Part shown: piece after piece, positions 19,979-29,326 of the stretch | Layout of the letters: the number at the start of each line of letters is the position of its first letter | How positions within the stretch are numbered: position 1 is the first letter of the stretch | Origin: Staphylococcus saccharolyticus | Lineage (GTDB): Bacteria > Bacillota > Bacilli > Staphylococcales > Staphylococcaceae | Direction: 5' to 3' | Length of the DNA stretch: 64,000 bases | NCBI RefSeq assembly: GCF_900458815.1 | Contig: NZ_UHDZ01000001.1 | Coordinates: forward strand, 372,001-436,000 | Translations under genes and position numbers: made by a program | The notes under the pieces: generated by a model | Seen by the model: only the letters and a program-made list of their open reading frames with translations | What the model was told of the DNA's origin: nothing | The model's database searches: none

Positions 19979-21043
19979 TTATGCATCTAAACCGATAATA
20001 TCGCTTACGTTGTTGTACCCATGTTTTGTTAGATATTGAGCTATTTTTTTATTCATTCTCTTAGTTAAACCTGGACCTTCAATCACTAGTGAAGAATAGA
20101 TTTGCAGTAATGACGCACCATTTCTCAACATTTTAATAGCATCTGTAGAACTGAAAATTCCGCCAGTTCCAATAATTAAAAAATTGCCTTTTGTTTGTTG
20201 ATAAGCATATTTAACTAATTGTAAACTTCGTTCGAATAATGGCTTACCACTAAGTCCGCCTTCTTCAACCTTATTTTTTGAGATTAAACCATCACGTTGT
20301 CGAGTAGTATTCGCTAGCATCACCCCGTCGAACGTATTAGTAATTGACGGTAAGATATTTTTGAAGTTATATAAATCCATATCAGAAGTGAGTTTAAGGA
20401 AAATGGGTACAGTGATATCCTTTTCAGCTTTAAATTGATTCAATGCGTTACATAACATAGAGAATTCATCTTTATGATGGAAGTTTTGTAAATTCTCAGT
20501 ATTAGGTGAACTAATATTAACGGTAAAGAAAGTGATATCATTTTTAAATGTATCAATGACTTTAATATAATCTTGATAGCGATTCTCGTAAGCCGTTGAT
20601 TTGTTGATACCTACGTTTAATCCAACTGGAATGGTATAAGTGTGACGACGCAAATTGCTGAGAGCTTTATTCATTCCAATATTATTAAAGCCCATACGAT
20701 TAATAAGTGCATTATCTTCGAGTAAACGATACATACGAGGTTTAGGATTTCCAAGTTGAGGCTTTGGTGTAATCCCACCAAGTTCAATTGCTCCAAAACC
20801 GATATTTTCAAGTACTCTAGGTACTTCACATGATTTATCAAATCCTGCTGCTAAACCGATAGGATTACTAAAAGTAATACCATGAATTTTCTGAGTTAAT
20901 ATTGGATTTCTATAAGTAAATATTTTATTAACCATTGGCAAAAGTGCCGAACATTTTTGTACGCATTTTAATGCATCAATGGTCACACCGTGCGCACGCT
21001 CTGGATCTAATTTGAACAATAAAGGTTTAACTAATTTATACAT
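19979..21043 (-). CDS. pyrD: Dihydroorotate dehydrogenase (quinone), class 2
   Basis: FMN enzyme of pyrimidine synthesis that oxidises dihydroorotate to orotate and passes electrons to the quinone pool (EC 1.3.5.2). The 354 residues include an N-terminal membrane-associating helix region (residues 1-40) typical of class 2. Further segments are GLAAGFDKSCE, the RMGFNN substrate loop, NISSPNTENLQ with the class 2 catalytic Ser, and the FMN-phosphate site GTGGIFSS. Dependence on quinone links pyrimidine synthesis to the respiratory chain. Starts at the ATG at 21043 behind AGGAGCG. Intact. Confidence 0.93.
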   Translation of the reverse strand: MYKLVKPLLFKLDPERAHGVTIDALKCVQKCSALLPMVNKIFTYRNPILTQKIHGITFSNPIGLAAGFDKSCEVPRVLENIGFGAIELGGITPKPQLGNPKPRMYRLLEDNALINRMGFNNIGMNKALSNLRRHTYTIPVGLNVGINKSTAYENRYQDYIKVIDTFKNDITFFTVNISSPNTENLQNFHHKDEFSMLCNALNQFKAEKDITVPIFLKLTSDMDLYNFKNILPSITNTFDGVMLANTTRQRDGLISKNKVEEGGLSGKPLFERSLQLVKYAYQQTKGNFLIIGTGGIFSSTDAIKMLRNGASLLQIYSSLVIEGPGLTKRMNKKIAQYLTKHGYNNVSDIIGLDA

Positions 21044-21269
21044 GTTGACGCTCCTATTTCATTATATTTGAGGCTTACTATCCTCACTTAATATGTTTGA
21101 AATTCGTTCTTTTAATAGACTAGCACTTTCATGTGAAGTTTCATAGTTAAATTAGTGAAAGTTGAAAAATGGACTTAATTTGAAGTTCAATATAAAAGTA
21201 AGGATTAATTTTAATAAGATGTGGCAATGTAGTAAAGTACAGTTATTTTCGTCTTAGGAAGGTGAGATT

Positions 21270-22127
21270 ATGAATAAAGATTGGAAAGAAAAATTACCTC
21301 TAGAAGATGTGAAAGACATCTCTCCAGTCAGTGGCGGGGATGTGAATGAAGCATTTAAAGTCACTACAAATGAGGATGATACATTCTTTTTACTTGTTCA
21401 ACGTCAACGGCCAGAGTCATTTTATGCTGGAGAGATAGCTGGATTAAATGAATTTGAAAATGCTGATATTACAGCACCACGTGTCATTGCGAGCGGGGAA
21501 ATTAATGGTGATGCTTATTTAGTGTTAAGTTTTCTTGAGGAAGGAAGTAATGGAAGCCAAAGTGAACTTGCACAGCTCGTTGCTAGGATGCACCGTCAAC
21601 AACAAAAAGATGGTAAGTTTGGCTTTCATTTACCTCATGAAGGAGCAGATGTATCGTTTGATAATACATGGACAAGTACATGGAAAGAAATTTTCATCGA
21701 TAGAAGGATGGATCACTTAAGAGATGAACTGTTAAGAACAGGTTTATGGAAACAAGCTGATAAGAAGATATATGAACAAGTAAGAGATGTTATGGTTCGT
21801 GAACTCCAAATACATGAAAGTAAACCTTCATTATTACATGGTGATTTATGGGGTGGCAACTATATGTTTCTTAGCGATGGTCGTCCAGCTTTATTTGATC
21901 CTGCGCCATTATATGGAGATAGAGAATTTGATATAGGTATTACTACTGTATTTGGTGGTTTTACCCAAGAATTTTATGATGAATACGACAAGCAATTGCC
22001 GTTAGGTAAAGACGCTCATAAGCGTTTAGAATTTTATAGACTATATTTACTTATGATTCATTTACTTAAATTTGGTGGAATGTATGCAGGTAGTGTTCAA
22101 CGCTCTATGCAAACAATTCTAGAATAG
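21270..22127 (+). CDS. Fructosamine kinase family protein
   Basis: A 285-residue protein of the fructosamine/ketosamine-3-kinase family, which phosphorylates sugar groups on glycated amines and so starts deglycation. It has a kinase-like fold: an N-terminal glycine-containing loop (PVSGGDVNEAF), the catalytic-loop equivalent LLHGDLWGGN and the metal-binding ALFDPAPLYGDREFD, followed by the family-typical FGGF. It starts at 21270 after GGAAGGTGAG and stands alone as a transcript. The true substrate in bacteria is uncertain. Intact. Confidence 0.88.
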   Translation: MNKDWKEKLPLEDVKDISPVSGGDVNEAFKVTTNEDDTFFLLVQRQRPESFYAGEIAGLNEFENADITAPRVIASGEINGDAYLVLSFLEEGSNGSQSELAQLVARMHRQQQKDGKFGFHLPHEGADVSFDNTWTSTWKEIFIDRRMDHLRDELLRTGLWKQADKKIYEQVRDVMVRELQIHESKPSLLHGDLWGGNYMFLSDGRPALFDPAPLYGDREFDIGITTVFGGFTQEFYDEYDKQLPLGKDAHKRLEFYRLYLLMIHLLKFGGMYAGSVQRSMQTILE

Positions 22128-22138
22128 CATATGATACT

Positions 22139-22186
22139 CCCACTTCTTGATAGAATGATATATCGATTATAAGAAGTGGGTTTTTT
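22139..22186 (+). terminator. Terminator of the fructosamine kinase gene
   Basis: A perfect 10-base stem, CCCACTTCTT (22139-22148) with AAGAAGTGGG (22171-22180), is followed by six T. Confidence 0.9.
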
Positions 22187-22216
22187 GAGTGAAAATCTTT
22201 TTGATCTAATTTATAC

Positions 22217-22979
22217 TTACCAAAAATTTAATAATACTTCTGAAAATCCTTCAGGTTTTTGAACATAGCCTATGGAAATGAACCTTTAGAGTCAATACCA
22301 TTTAATAAAGTGATGATGTCTTTATGCTGATTTAAATCTTCTAGGGAAATATTAGATTCTGTATATTGACGAATTTCATATTTGAACCAACATAACATTT
22401 CGTTAAAGCGTTGTTTGCTTTCGGCATCATCTTTTACTTGAGCTGGTTTAGACATATATTGTTGATCAAGTTGACTTATGTTTAATGTTTCACCAAAAGT
22501 TTCATTGCTTCTGGCATGTCTTCATTGATCACGATATCAATGATTTCAGTATTTTTTCTTGCCAGTATTGAGCATTTGGTAAGAAAGTATTAATAGGTGG
22601 CTCATGAAATGCAATATGTTTTATTATATCTGGATATTCTTTAACACGTGCATCGCAACGATAGCGCCTGAACTAGAACCTAATACATAAACGGGTTCTT
22701 AACTTAATGATTTTACTAATTCAAAGACATCTTTCGCATCTCTTTTAACACGGTAACGACTATCTGGATTTGATACTTCGTCTGGAAGTGGTTCAGTAAG
22801 CTCACTTTGACCATAACCACGTCGATCTATCGCTACAACGTAAAATGTTCTTGTAATTGTTTGGCTAGGGGAATGAAGATATTACCTGTGCCATTTGCAC
22901 CAGGAATTAAGATAAGGATAGGTCCTTTGCCTATTTTGTAATAGCGTAGTTTAGCACCTTGTAATTCTAAAATTTCCAT
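22217..22979 (-). pseudogene. Alpha/beta hydrolase, heavily degraded
   Basis: From the ATG at 22979 the sequence reads as an alpha/beta-fold hydrolase of about 255 residues. It shows [11 protein letters not shown] (oxyanion region), [13 protein letters not shown], the nucleophile elbow LGSSSGAI and the C-terminal half SKPAQVKDDAESKQRFNEM. The frame is broken at least five times (near 22845, 22655, 22560, 22505 and 22270) and also carries an in-frame stop just before the elbow. It is among the most degraded genes here. The substrate is unknown. Confidence 0.8.
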
Positions 22980-23289
22980 CAATTAAGACCTCCAAAATAA
23001 GTACAAATATTTATCATTAACTTTAATGTATGTTATCTATTTGATAGGAATTGTATTAGACTTTTCCCTTTAAAGTAAAAAACAAACGCTAAGTATAAAG
23101 GTCTAAACTAGCTCGTTCTTTTTAAAAAATGTATAACTATTTGATTGAATTTTTGAAAATAGGGTAATTTTAAATTTGTACAATCAAATTAATAATGATT
23201 GACTAAATAATTTATGTAATAAAAAGGGGTATACAGATAGACATAACTTTCAGACAGAAAGATATTCCACGAAATGGAGAAGGAAGATT
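22980..23289. other. Intergenic region upstream of the cycA-like gene
   Basis: No ORF is visible. The only notable motif is TGAATTTTTGAAAATAG near 23148, a CodY-like palindrome one base shorter than consensus. It could serve the amino acid permease downstream. Confidence 0.25.
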
Positions 23290-24669
23290 ATGGCAGATAA
23301 ACTGCAAAGAGAATTAAGCAATAGGCATATTCAATTGATTGCAATAGGTGGAGCTATAGGTACAGGTTTGTTCTTAGGTGCTGGTCAATCGATTCATTTA
23401 GCAGGACCGTCTATTTTACTAACTTATATAATAGTAGGTTTCGTTCTTTTCATGTTTATGAGAGCAATGGGTGAGTTGCTACTATCAAATTTAGGATTTA
23501 AGTCATTTGGTGACATTGCTCATCATCAAATAGGATCTATGACAGGCTTCATGGTCGGGTGGACTTATTGGTTAACATGGATAATTTCTGGCATGGCAGA
23601 GGTAACTGCTGTCGCTAAATATGTAGAGTTCTGGTATCCTGCTATACCTAACTGGTTAACAGCAGCAGCGACGATTCTGATTTTAGTTGCATTAAATTTA
23701 TTTAGTGCGAAATTATTCGGAGAGTTAGAATTTTGGCTATCTATCATCAAAGTTACCACGATTTTAGCTTTAATTATTGTTGGTATTGTGATGATAGTAT
23801 TTGCAATGAAAACAGATTATGGTACAGCTAGCGTGACTAATATATGGAAAGAAGGCGGATTCTTCCCAAATGGCACATCAGGATTTTTAATGTCATTCCA
23901 GATGGCTATCTTTTCATTTATAGGGATTGAATTAATAGGTATTACTGCGGGAGAAACAAAAGATCCACATAAGACGATACCACAAGCTATCAATAATGTA
24001 CCTTTTAGAATATTATTGTTTTATATAGGATCATTAGCGGTCATTATGTCAGTAGTGCCTTGGAAACAATTGGATCCAGCTAATAGTCCATATGTTAAAA
24101 TGTTCGGCTTAGTTGGTATTCCATTTGCTGCGGGTATTATTAACTTCGTAGTATTAACAGCAGCTGCATCATCTTGTAACAGTGGTATTTTTGCGAATAG
24201 TCGTACAATGTTTGGTTTAGCTGGCAGAAAACAGGGACCTGCCTTTTTACACAAAACGAATAAACATGGTGTGCCATATTATGCTATTTTAGTGACATGT
24301 TGTTTACTAAGTATCTCAGTAGTTTTGAATGCTGTGTTTAAAGATGCTACAAAAGTTTTCGTTCAAATAACTACATTTTCCACCGTTTTGAACATTATGA
24401 TTTGGGCAATTATTATGGTTGCTTATCTTGGTTATTTAAAACATGATTCTATGCATCATAAAGAAAGTGATTACAAGATGTGGGGCGGAAAATATATGGC
24501 ATATGGCATCTTGGTTTTCTTCGCTTTTATCTTTGTTATTTTACTTATAAACAGTAGCACACGCTATGCAGTACTTTTCGTGCCTGTATGGGTTGGAGCA
24601 ATGTTTTTAATGTATCAAAAATATAAAAAAGAATCTCACAAAGCTGAGATTGAAACAGAAAAAGAATAA
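23290..24669 (+). CDS. cycA: D-serine/D-alanine/glycine-type amino acid permease
   Basis: A 459-residue, 12-helix APC-superfamily transporter of the amino acid transporter (AAT) subfamily, importing amino acids with protons. The N-terminal RHIQLIAIGGAIGTGLFLGAG is the substrate-binding unwound helix of the family. GIELIGITAGE and the SCNSGIFANSRTMFGLA segment resemble CycA-type carriers for D-Ala, D-Ser and Gly. Exact specificity cannot be fixed from sequence. It starts at 23290 behind GGAGAAGGAAG. In contrast to the APC gene at 3335-4786 it is intact, so it may be a main remaining route for small amino acids here. Confidence 0.82.
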   Translation: MADKLQRELSNRHIQLIAIGGAIGTGLFLGAGQSIHLAGPSILLTYIIVGFVLFMFMRAMGELLLSNLGFKSFGDIAHHQIGSMTGFMVGWTYWLTWIISGMAEVTAVAKYVEFWYPAIPNWLTAAATILILVALNLFSAKLFGELEFWLSIIKVTTILALIIVGIVMIVFAMKTDYGTASVTNIWKEGGFFPNGTSGFLMSFQMAIFSFIGIELIGITAGETKDPHKTIPQAINNVPFRILLFYIGSLAVIMSVVPWKQLDPANSPYVKMFGLVGIPFAAGIINFVVLTAAASSCNSGIFANSRTMFGLAGRKQGPAFLHKTNKHGVPYYAILVTCCLLSISVVLNAVFKDATKVFVQITTFSTVLNIMIWAIIMVAYLGYLKHDSMHHKESDYKMWGGKYMAYGILVFFAFIFVILLINSSTRYAVLFVPVWVGAMFLMYQKYKKESHKAEIETEKE

Positions 24670-24701
24670 AGTAATTTTTATTGTTCTTTGTCGATAATCT
24701 A

Positions 24702-24736
24702 AGCACTTTCCTTTAAGTAAGGGAGAGTGCTTTTTT
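24702..24736 (+). terminator. Terminator of the cycA-like gene
   Basis: AGCACTTTCC (24702-24711) pairs with GGGAGAGTGC (24721-24730), followed by six T. Confidence 0.88.
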
Positions 24737-24769
24737 GAAAGCTAAACAAAATTTTGAAATATTTATCTA

Positions 24770-24784
24770 AATTTTCTAAAAATA
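24770..24784 (+). promoter_or_regulatory. CodY-like box
   Basis: AATTTTCTAAAAATA matches the CodY consensus AATTTTCWGAAAATT at 13 of 15 positions, about 140 bases before the IIC-like pseudogene. Motif evidence only. Confidence 0.35.
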
Positions 24785-24924
24785 TTATATACTATTGAGC
24801 ATAGTCTTGAGTGACATGTATGAATTTCATTAAATATCCCTCTAAGTTATTACTTCAAAGAATCATACTTGTTGTTCAAGACTTTTTATAAATATTTTTC
24901 TAAGCACATTGGGAGGTTTAAGTC

Positions 24925-25953
24925 GTGTCAGCAATAAGAAATATAGACGGACCAAAGGATTTTATTTTTAGAGTTTTATCAGGGGTAGCAATTGGAATTG
25001 TAGCTGGACTCATTCTAAATGCAATTTTGGGAGAAATTTTTAAATATTTAATGCAATATCATCCTATTTTTAAAACTTTATTAGGAGTCGTACAAGCCAT
25101 CCAATTTACAGTGCCGGCACTCATTGGAGCATTAATTGCGATGAATTTTAATTTAACACCTCTAGCAATAACTGTGGTAGCAAGTGCTTCTTATGTAGGG
25201 AGTGGTGCCGCTCAATTTAAAAATGGAGTATGGGTCATCGCAGGTATAGGGGATTTAATTAATACGATGTTTACTGCCGCGATAGCTGTATTATTTATTC
25301 TTTTAATTGAAGAACGCGTTGGAAGTATGGCACTTATTGTTTTTCAACAGTTGTAGGTGGTTTATCAGTAACGATTGGTGTGTTTACTCTACCTTATGTG
25401 AGACTTATTACAACAGGTATTGGAAATATGATTAACAGCTTTACTGAATTGCAACCAGTGATCATGAGCATGCTTCTTTCGATGGTATTCAGTTTTATCA
25501 TTATATCTCCGTTATCAACTGTAGCGATTGCCATAGCTATTGGTTTGTCAGGAATCGCAGCCGGTTCAGCATCTATAGGTATCGCTGCAACTGAAGCAGT
25601 GCTCTTGATTGGGACAAGTAAAGTAAATAGTTTAGGTATACCACTACCTATCTTTTTTGATGGAGTGAAAATGATGATGCCAAATATGGTTAAATATCCA
25701 GTCATCATAGTGCCTATTTTATTACAGCAGCTCTATCTGGTATAGCATCGGAATGATTGACATTGCGGGTACAAAAGAATCAGCAGGGTTTGGCTTTATC
25801 GGTATGGTAGGTCCAATTAATGTATTTAAATTTATGCAAGTTGATTCAGCATGGCTAAATGTAATACTTATTGTTGTTGCATGGATTTTAGACTTAATAC
25901 TTAGAAAGATGATTCATTTATATTCGACGGATATATTTAAATTTATGGGGTAA
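24925..25953 (+). pseudogene. PfoR-like PTS IIC-type membrane protein, frameshifted
   Basis: A GTG at 24925 behind GGGAGG starts a polytopic protein of about 345 residues of the PTS_EIIC_2/PfoR type: an IIC-like membrane domain with no IIA or IIB. The first frame ends near 25350, where a shift separates ALIVF from VVGGLSVTIGVF. The second runs to 25745. Two more shifts near 25725 and 25752 are needed to join the final segment MIDIAGTKESAGFGFIG. Glycine-rich helices such as GLSGIAAGSASIGIA are kept. The biochemical role of the family is not established. With three frameshifts it is not functional. Confidence 0.8.
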
Positions 25954-26050
25954 GTTTAATCTCTTCAATGTTTCGTACGTTGGAGGGATTTTCTATGTTA
26001 AAATGTAACAACATCATAACAGTCTAAAAAAATATATAGTAGGTGAAATA

Positions 26051-27475
26051 ATGTCACATAATGTAGAAGAATTACAGCTCAAAGCCGCACAGCTAAATAG
26101 GCAAACGCATGAGCTTGGGATACCGGTTATGGTACTGTTTGAAGGCATACCGGCTTCAGGAAAAACACGATTATCAAATGAGTTATTGTTACATTTAGAT
26201 GCAAAATACACACAATTTATATCTACTAAATCACCACAAGCTCATGATTTAAGATATCAATTTTTACAAAAATATTGGAATTCATTACCACAGAAAGGGG
26301 ATATCAATATTTATTTTAGAAGTTGGTATTCTCATTATCTAGATTATAAAGAAAATGAAATTAAGCATGATAAATATAAAAGCTATGATGTGTTAGTTAA
26401 TCAAATCAATGACTTTGAAACAATGTTGAAAAAAGATAATTTTGAAATTATTAAATTTTTCATAGAAATTAATGAGGAAAAACGTCAAGAACATATTCAG
26501 CAAACCAAAAATAATCCTTTAATGAAATGGAAAGTGCAAGAATATGAGAATGTCATTCCTCAGGAAACGTATTTAAATAATATGCGTTATTTCATTAAAA
26601 AAGATAAAGATTGGAAAGTCATAGATTATACTGAACGACATCAAGCTTTTGAAAAAATGTATTTACATATTATAAAAAGATTAGAAAAAGCAATTGAAAA
26701 GGTTGAAAACGAAAATAATAATGTAGATGGAATGTTCACTACAGATTTTACAACGTCTTTATTTGATATTGACTTACCTAAAGTTCATAAGAAAACATAC
26801 AAAGACAAAATTATAGAATTACAACAACGTATGAGAGAGATTCAATTTGCACTATATGAGACAAAAATCCCTTTAGTGTTAGTCTTTGAAGGTATGGATG
26901 CTGCGGGTAAGGGTGGTAATATTAAACGAATTAGAGAGAAATTAGATCCCACTGGCTATGAAGTTAATGGTATCAGTGCACCTACCGACGTAGAAAAAAA
27001 TCATCACTATTTATGGCGCTTTGCGAAGAAAATGCCTAAAACAGGTCATATAGAAATATTTGATCGCAGTTGGTATGGACGTGTACTTGTTGAACGCGTT
27101 GAGGGATTTGCAAATAAAGATGAATGGCGATCTGCTTATGAAGAAATCAATCAATTTGAAAAGATGTGGACTGATGAAGGCACAATAGTATTAAAATTTT
27201 TCTTATGTTTGGATAAAGATGAACAACTTAAACGTTTCAATGACCGTGAAAAGAATCCTGATAAACAATGGAAAATTACTGATGAAGATTGGCGTAATCG
27301 AAAAAAATGGGGTCAGTATTTAGAAGCAAGCCACGACATGATTAAAAATACAAACACTTCTCATGCACCATGGTATATTATTCCAGCTAATCATAAGAAA
27401 ACGGGCCGCATAGAGGTGCTTAAAACAATTATTAGAAAGTGTGAAGCAGTGTTATGGGGAGTTAAAGACTATTAA
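26051..27475 (+). CDS. Two-domain polyphosphate kinase 2 (polyphosphate:AMP phosphotransferase type)
   Basis: This 474-residue protein contains two tandem PPK2 domains, the layout of class II PPK2, which phosphorylates AMP to ADP with polyphosphate. Domain 1 (about 1-220) has Walker A GIPASGKT at residues 32-39. Domain 2 (about 250-474) has GMDAAGKGG at residues 281-289 and the Walker B-like IEIFDRSWYGRVLVERVEGF. The RSWY motif occurs in both domains, FRSWYSHYL being the degenerate version in domain 1. In this class the C-terminal domain is normally catalytic. It is a lone gene behind TAGGTGAAATA. Intact. Confidence 0.87.
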   Translation: MSHNVEELQLKAAQLNRQTHELGIPVMVLFEGIPASGKTRLSNELLLHLDAKYTQFISTKSPQAHDLRYQFLQKYWNSLPQKGDINIYFRSWYSHYLDYKENEIKHDKYKSYDVLVNQINDFETMLKKDNFEIIKFFIEINEEKRQEHIQQTKNNPLMKWKVQEYENVIPQETYLNNMRYFIKKDKDWKVIDYTERHQAFEKMYLHIIKRLEKAIEKVENENNNVDGMFTTDFTTSLFDIDLPKVHKKTYKDKIIELQQRMREIQFALYETKIPLVLVFEGMDAAGKGGNIKRIREKLDPTGYEVNGISAPTDVEKNHHYLWRFAKKMPKTGHIEIFDRSWYGRVLVERVEGFANKDEWRSAYEEINQFEKMWTDEGTIVLKFFLCLDKDEQLKRFNDREKNPDKQWKITDEDWRNRKKWGQYLEASHDMIKNTNTSHAPWYIIPANHKKTGRIEVLKTIIRKCEAVLWGVKDY

Positions 27476-27483
27476 TCAATGAA

Positions 27484-27531
27484 AAAAAGATGAAATTTTA
27501 TAGGTGATTAACTTACAAATTCATCTTTTTT
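27484..27531 (+). terminator. Terminator of the PPK2 gene
   Basis: AAAAGATGAA pairs with TTCATCTTTT (27484-27529), followed by more T. An A-run on the left could make it bidirectional. Confidence 0.8.
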
Positions 27532-27744
27532 ATTTTTGATTGAGCAAGATAAGTTTATAGAGTTATTACAGTTGTGTAACAAAGTTGCAAATTGTAATTT
27601 TACAGACAATTTAAAATAAGAACAAATAACACTGAAAATTGATGTAAAACTTCATTTCATAATGAAATTTTAAACAAATGTTAAGAAATTATATGTTACA
27701 AAGCGAAATATTTTTGTTTTAAGATTACAAAATTAACAGTACAT

Positions 27745-27760
27745 TGTAATTTTTTGTAAG
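27745..27760 (+). promoter_or_regulatory. WalR-like repeat upstream of isaA
   Basis: The 375-base spacer before isaA is very AT-rich and contains TGTAAT-N4-TGTAAG at 27745-27760. The WalR consensus is TGTWAH-N5-TGTWAH, so spacing is one base short. S. aureus isaA belongs to the WalKR regulon, which makes the match worth noting, but it is weak. Nothing else is seen in this spacer. Confidence 0.25.
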
Positions 27761-27908
27761 GAATGTGTAATATACAAACGTATTTTTTGTGGTATAGTGA
27801 ATACCGTCAAAAGTTAACAAAAACATTTTCAATATTGCACAACGAAATTTAAAACTTACGAATACAATTTACACAATAATTAAAAATTATCTGGAGGATT
27901 TATATATT

Positions 27909-28601
27909 ATGAAAAAGACAGTAATTGCATCATCATTAGCAGTAACTTTAGGACTTGCAGGTTATGGTTTATCAAGTCACGAAGCACACGCTTCTGAAAC
28001 TACAAACGTTGATCAAGCTCACTTAGTAGACTTAGCTCAACACAATCCTGAACAATTAAACGCTAAACCAGTTCAAGCTGGTGCTTACGAAATTCACTTC
28101 GTAAACAACGGTTTCCAATATAACTTCTCATCAAACGGTACTAACTGGTCATGGAGCTATGAAGTAGCTGGAGCAGATGCTTCAAACTACGCTCAATCAT
28201 CTTTAAGCCAAGCAGTGAGCTCAAACCAACAATCAAGCAACACTAGTGTTAAAGCTGTTTCAGCACCAACTACTTCAAACAGCTCTAGCCATAATTATTC
28301 AACTACAACTACTTCATACTCAGCACCAAGCACAAGCTCAGCTTCGACTAGTGGTTCAGTTAAAGCACAATTCTTAGCAGCTGGTGGTACTGAAGCTATG
28401 TGGAATACAATTGTTATGCCTGAATCAGGCGGTAACCCTAATGCTTCTAATGGTCAATACCACGGTTTAGGTCAAACTAACCAATCATGGGGTTCAGGTT
28501 CAGTAGCTTCACAAACTAGAGGTATGCTTGATTACGCTAGAAGTCGTTACGGTTCAGTAGGAGCAGCAATGTCTTTCCGTCAAGCAAACGGCTGGTGGTA
28601 A
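27909..28601 (+). CDS. isaA: Probable lytic transglycosylase IsaA
   Basis: A secreted peptidoglycan hydrolase of the IsaA/SceD family, cutting glycan strands during wall turnover. The 230 residues comprise a signal peptide (1-29, cut after SHEAHA), a beta-rich domain ([20 protein letters not shown]), a Ser/Thr/Gln-rich linker (about 95-150), and a C-terminal soluble transglycosylase-like domain with the catalytic Glu in [11 protein letters not shown] and the [10 protein letters not shown] motif. Codon use is GC-richer at third positions than in neighbouring genes, as expected for a highly expressed gene. Starts at 27909 after TGGAGG. Intact. Confidence 0.95.
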   Translation: MKKTVIASSLAVTLGLAGYGLSSHEAHASETTNVDQAHLVDLAQHNPEQLNAKPVQAGAYEIHFVNNGFQYNFSSNGTNWSWSYEVAGADASNYAQSSLSQAVSSNQQSSNTSVKAVSAPTTSNSSSHNYSTTTTSYSAPSTSSASTSGSVKAQFLAAGGTEAMWNTIVMPESGGNPNASNGQYHGLGQTNQSWGSGSVASQTRGMLDYARSRYGSVGAAMSFRQANGWW

Positions 28602-28647
28602 AATCTAATTTATAACTGGAAAGACAATTCGAGTTATAAATAATATA

Positions 28648-28678
28648 AGAGGATGGCGATTTGCCATCCTCTTTTTTT
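28648..28678 (+). terminator. Terminator of isaA
   Basis: AGAGGATGGC pairs with GCCATCCTCT across a five-base loop (28648-28671) and is followed by seven T, a textbook intrinsic terminator. Confidence 0.95.
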
Positions 28679-28760
28679 AACCATTGAAGTCTCAGACTTT
28701 AGTGGTCTTTTTTTATGTCAATTTTTAAAACTATTCATTCTCAAATCTCAAAGTTTAAGC

Positions 28761-28786
28761 GTTTTATTTATTGTAACAAAGGGAAT
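28761..28786 (+). promoter_or_regulatory. Sigma-B promoter of the crt operon
   Basis: GTTTTA (28761-28766), a 14-base spacer and GGGAAT (28781-28786) match the sigma-B pattern GTTTAA-N12-15-GGGWAT. It is about 50 bases before crtO. In S. aureus the crt operon is sigma-B dependent, so position and motif agree. Confidence 0.7.
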
Positions 28787-28837
28787 TAAGCTTAATAACG
28801 ATGACTGTATGATAATTTATAAAAAGAAAGTCGTGAC

Positions 28838-29326
28838 ATGATGAAATCATTAAAAAAAGTATTTCTCATTATAATCTTTCATAGTGTTTTTGGGTTGACG
28901 ATTCAATTGCTGATTGCGCACTTAGGTACTAAAATTTCATTGAAATTTTTGAAGAAACATCATTTTTATTTTCGTTCTTTTAACTTTGAACTACGAGGCG
29001 AAATATGGAATCAATACTTTAAGGTAAGTCAATGGAAGAGATAGATACCTGAGGGAAGTAAGTTGAATCATAATATTTATGATAAGAGCGCGTTGACTCA
29101 TGATTTAGGTAATACTCGGCAGTTATTGTTAGAAATGAAACGTACAGAATTCATACATTGGATTTCTATTTTACCAGTGATTGTTTTTATTAAAGCTCCA
29201 AAATATATCAAAGTCATCAATGTTTTATACGTTTTTCTTAGTCATTTACCGATAATTATTACTCAAAGGTATAATCGACCGAGAATTGAAAGATTGATGC
29301 GTTTAATGGAAAAGAGAGGTAGATAA
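28838..29326 (+). pseudogene. crtO: Glycosyl-4,4'-diaponeurosporenoate acyltransferase CrtO, nonsense mutation
   Basis: CrtO adds the fatty acyl chain in the last step of staphyloxanthin synthesis at the membrane. The frame 28838-29326 (162 codons) aligns along its length with staphylococcal CrtO (FNFELRGEIWNQYFKV, LIHWISILPVI-like FIHWISILPVIVF, PIIITQRYNRPR). It is interrupted by a single in-frame TAG at 29042-29044, where related proteins have Lys (WK-K-I), so AAG to TAG is the likely change. The coding frame is otherwise intact. It is the first gene of the operon, 52 bases after the sigma-B promoter. Confidence 0.88.

Noticed and set aside
27541..27908. Small RNA gene upstream of isaA
   Set aside because: The stretch is AT-rich with no stable stem or terminator, so only a regulatory region is supported.
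28653..28841. 62-codon frame between isaA and crtO
   Set aside because: It starts in the isaA terminator and spans the sigma-B promoter; composition is not protein-like.
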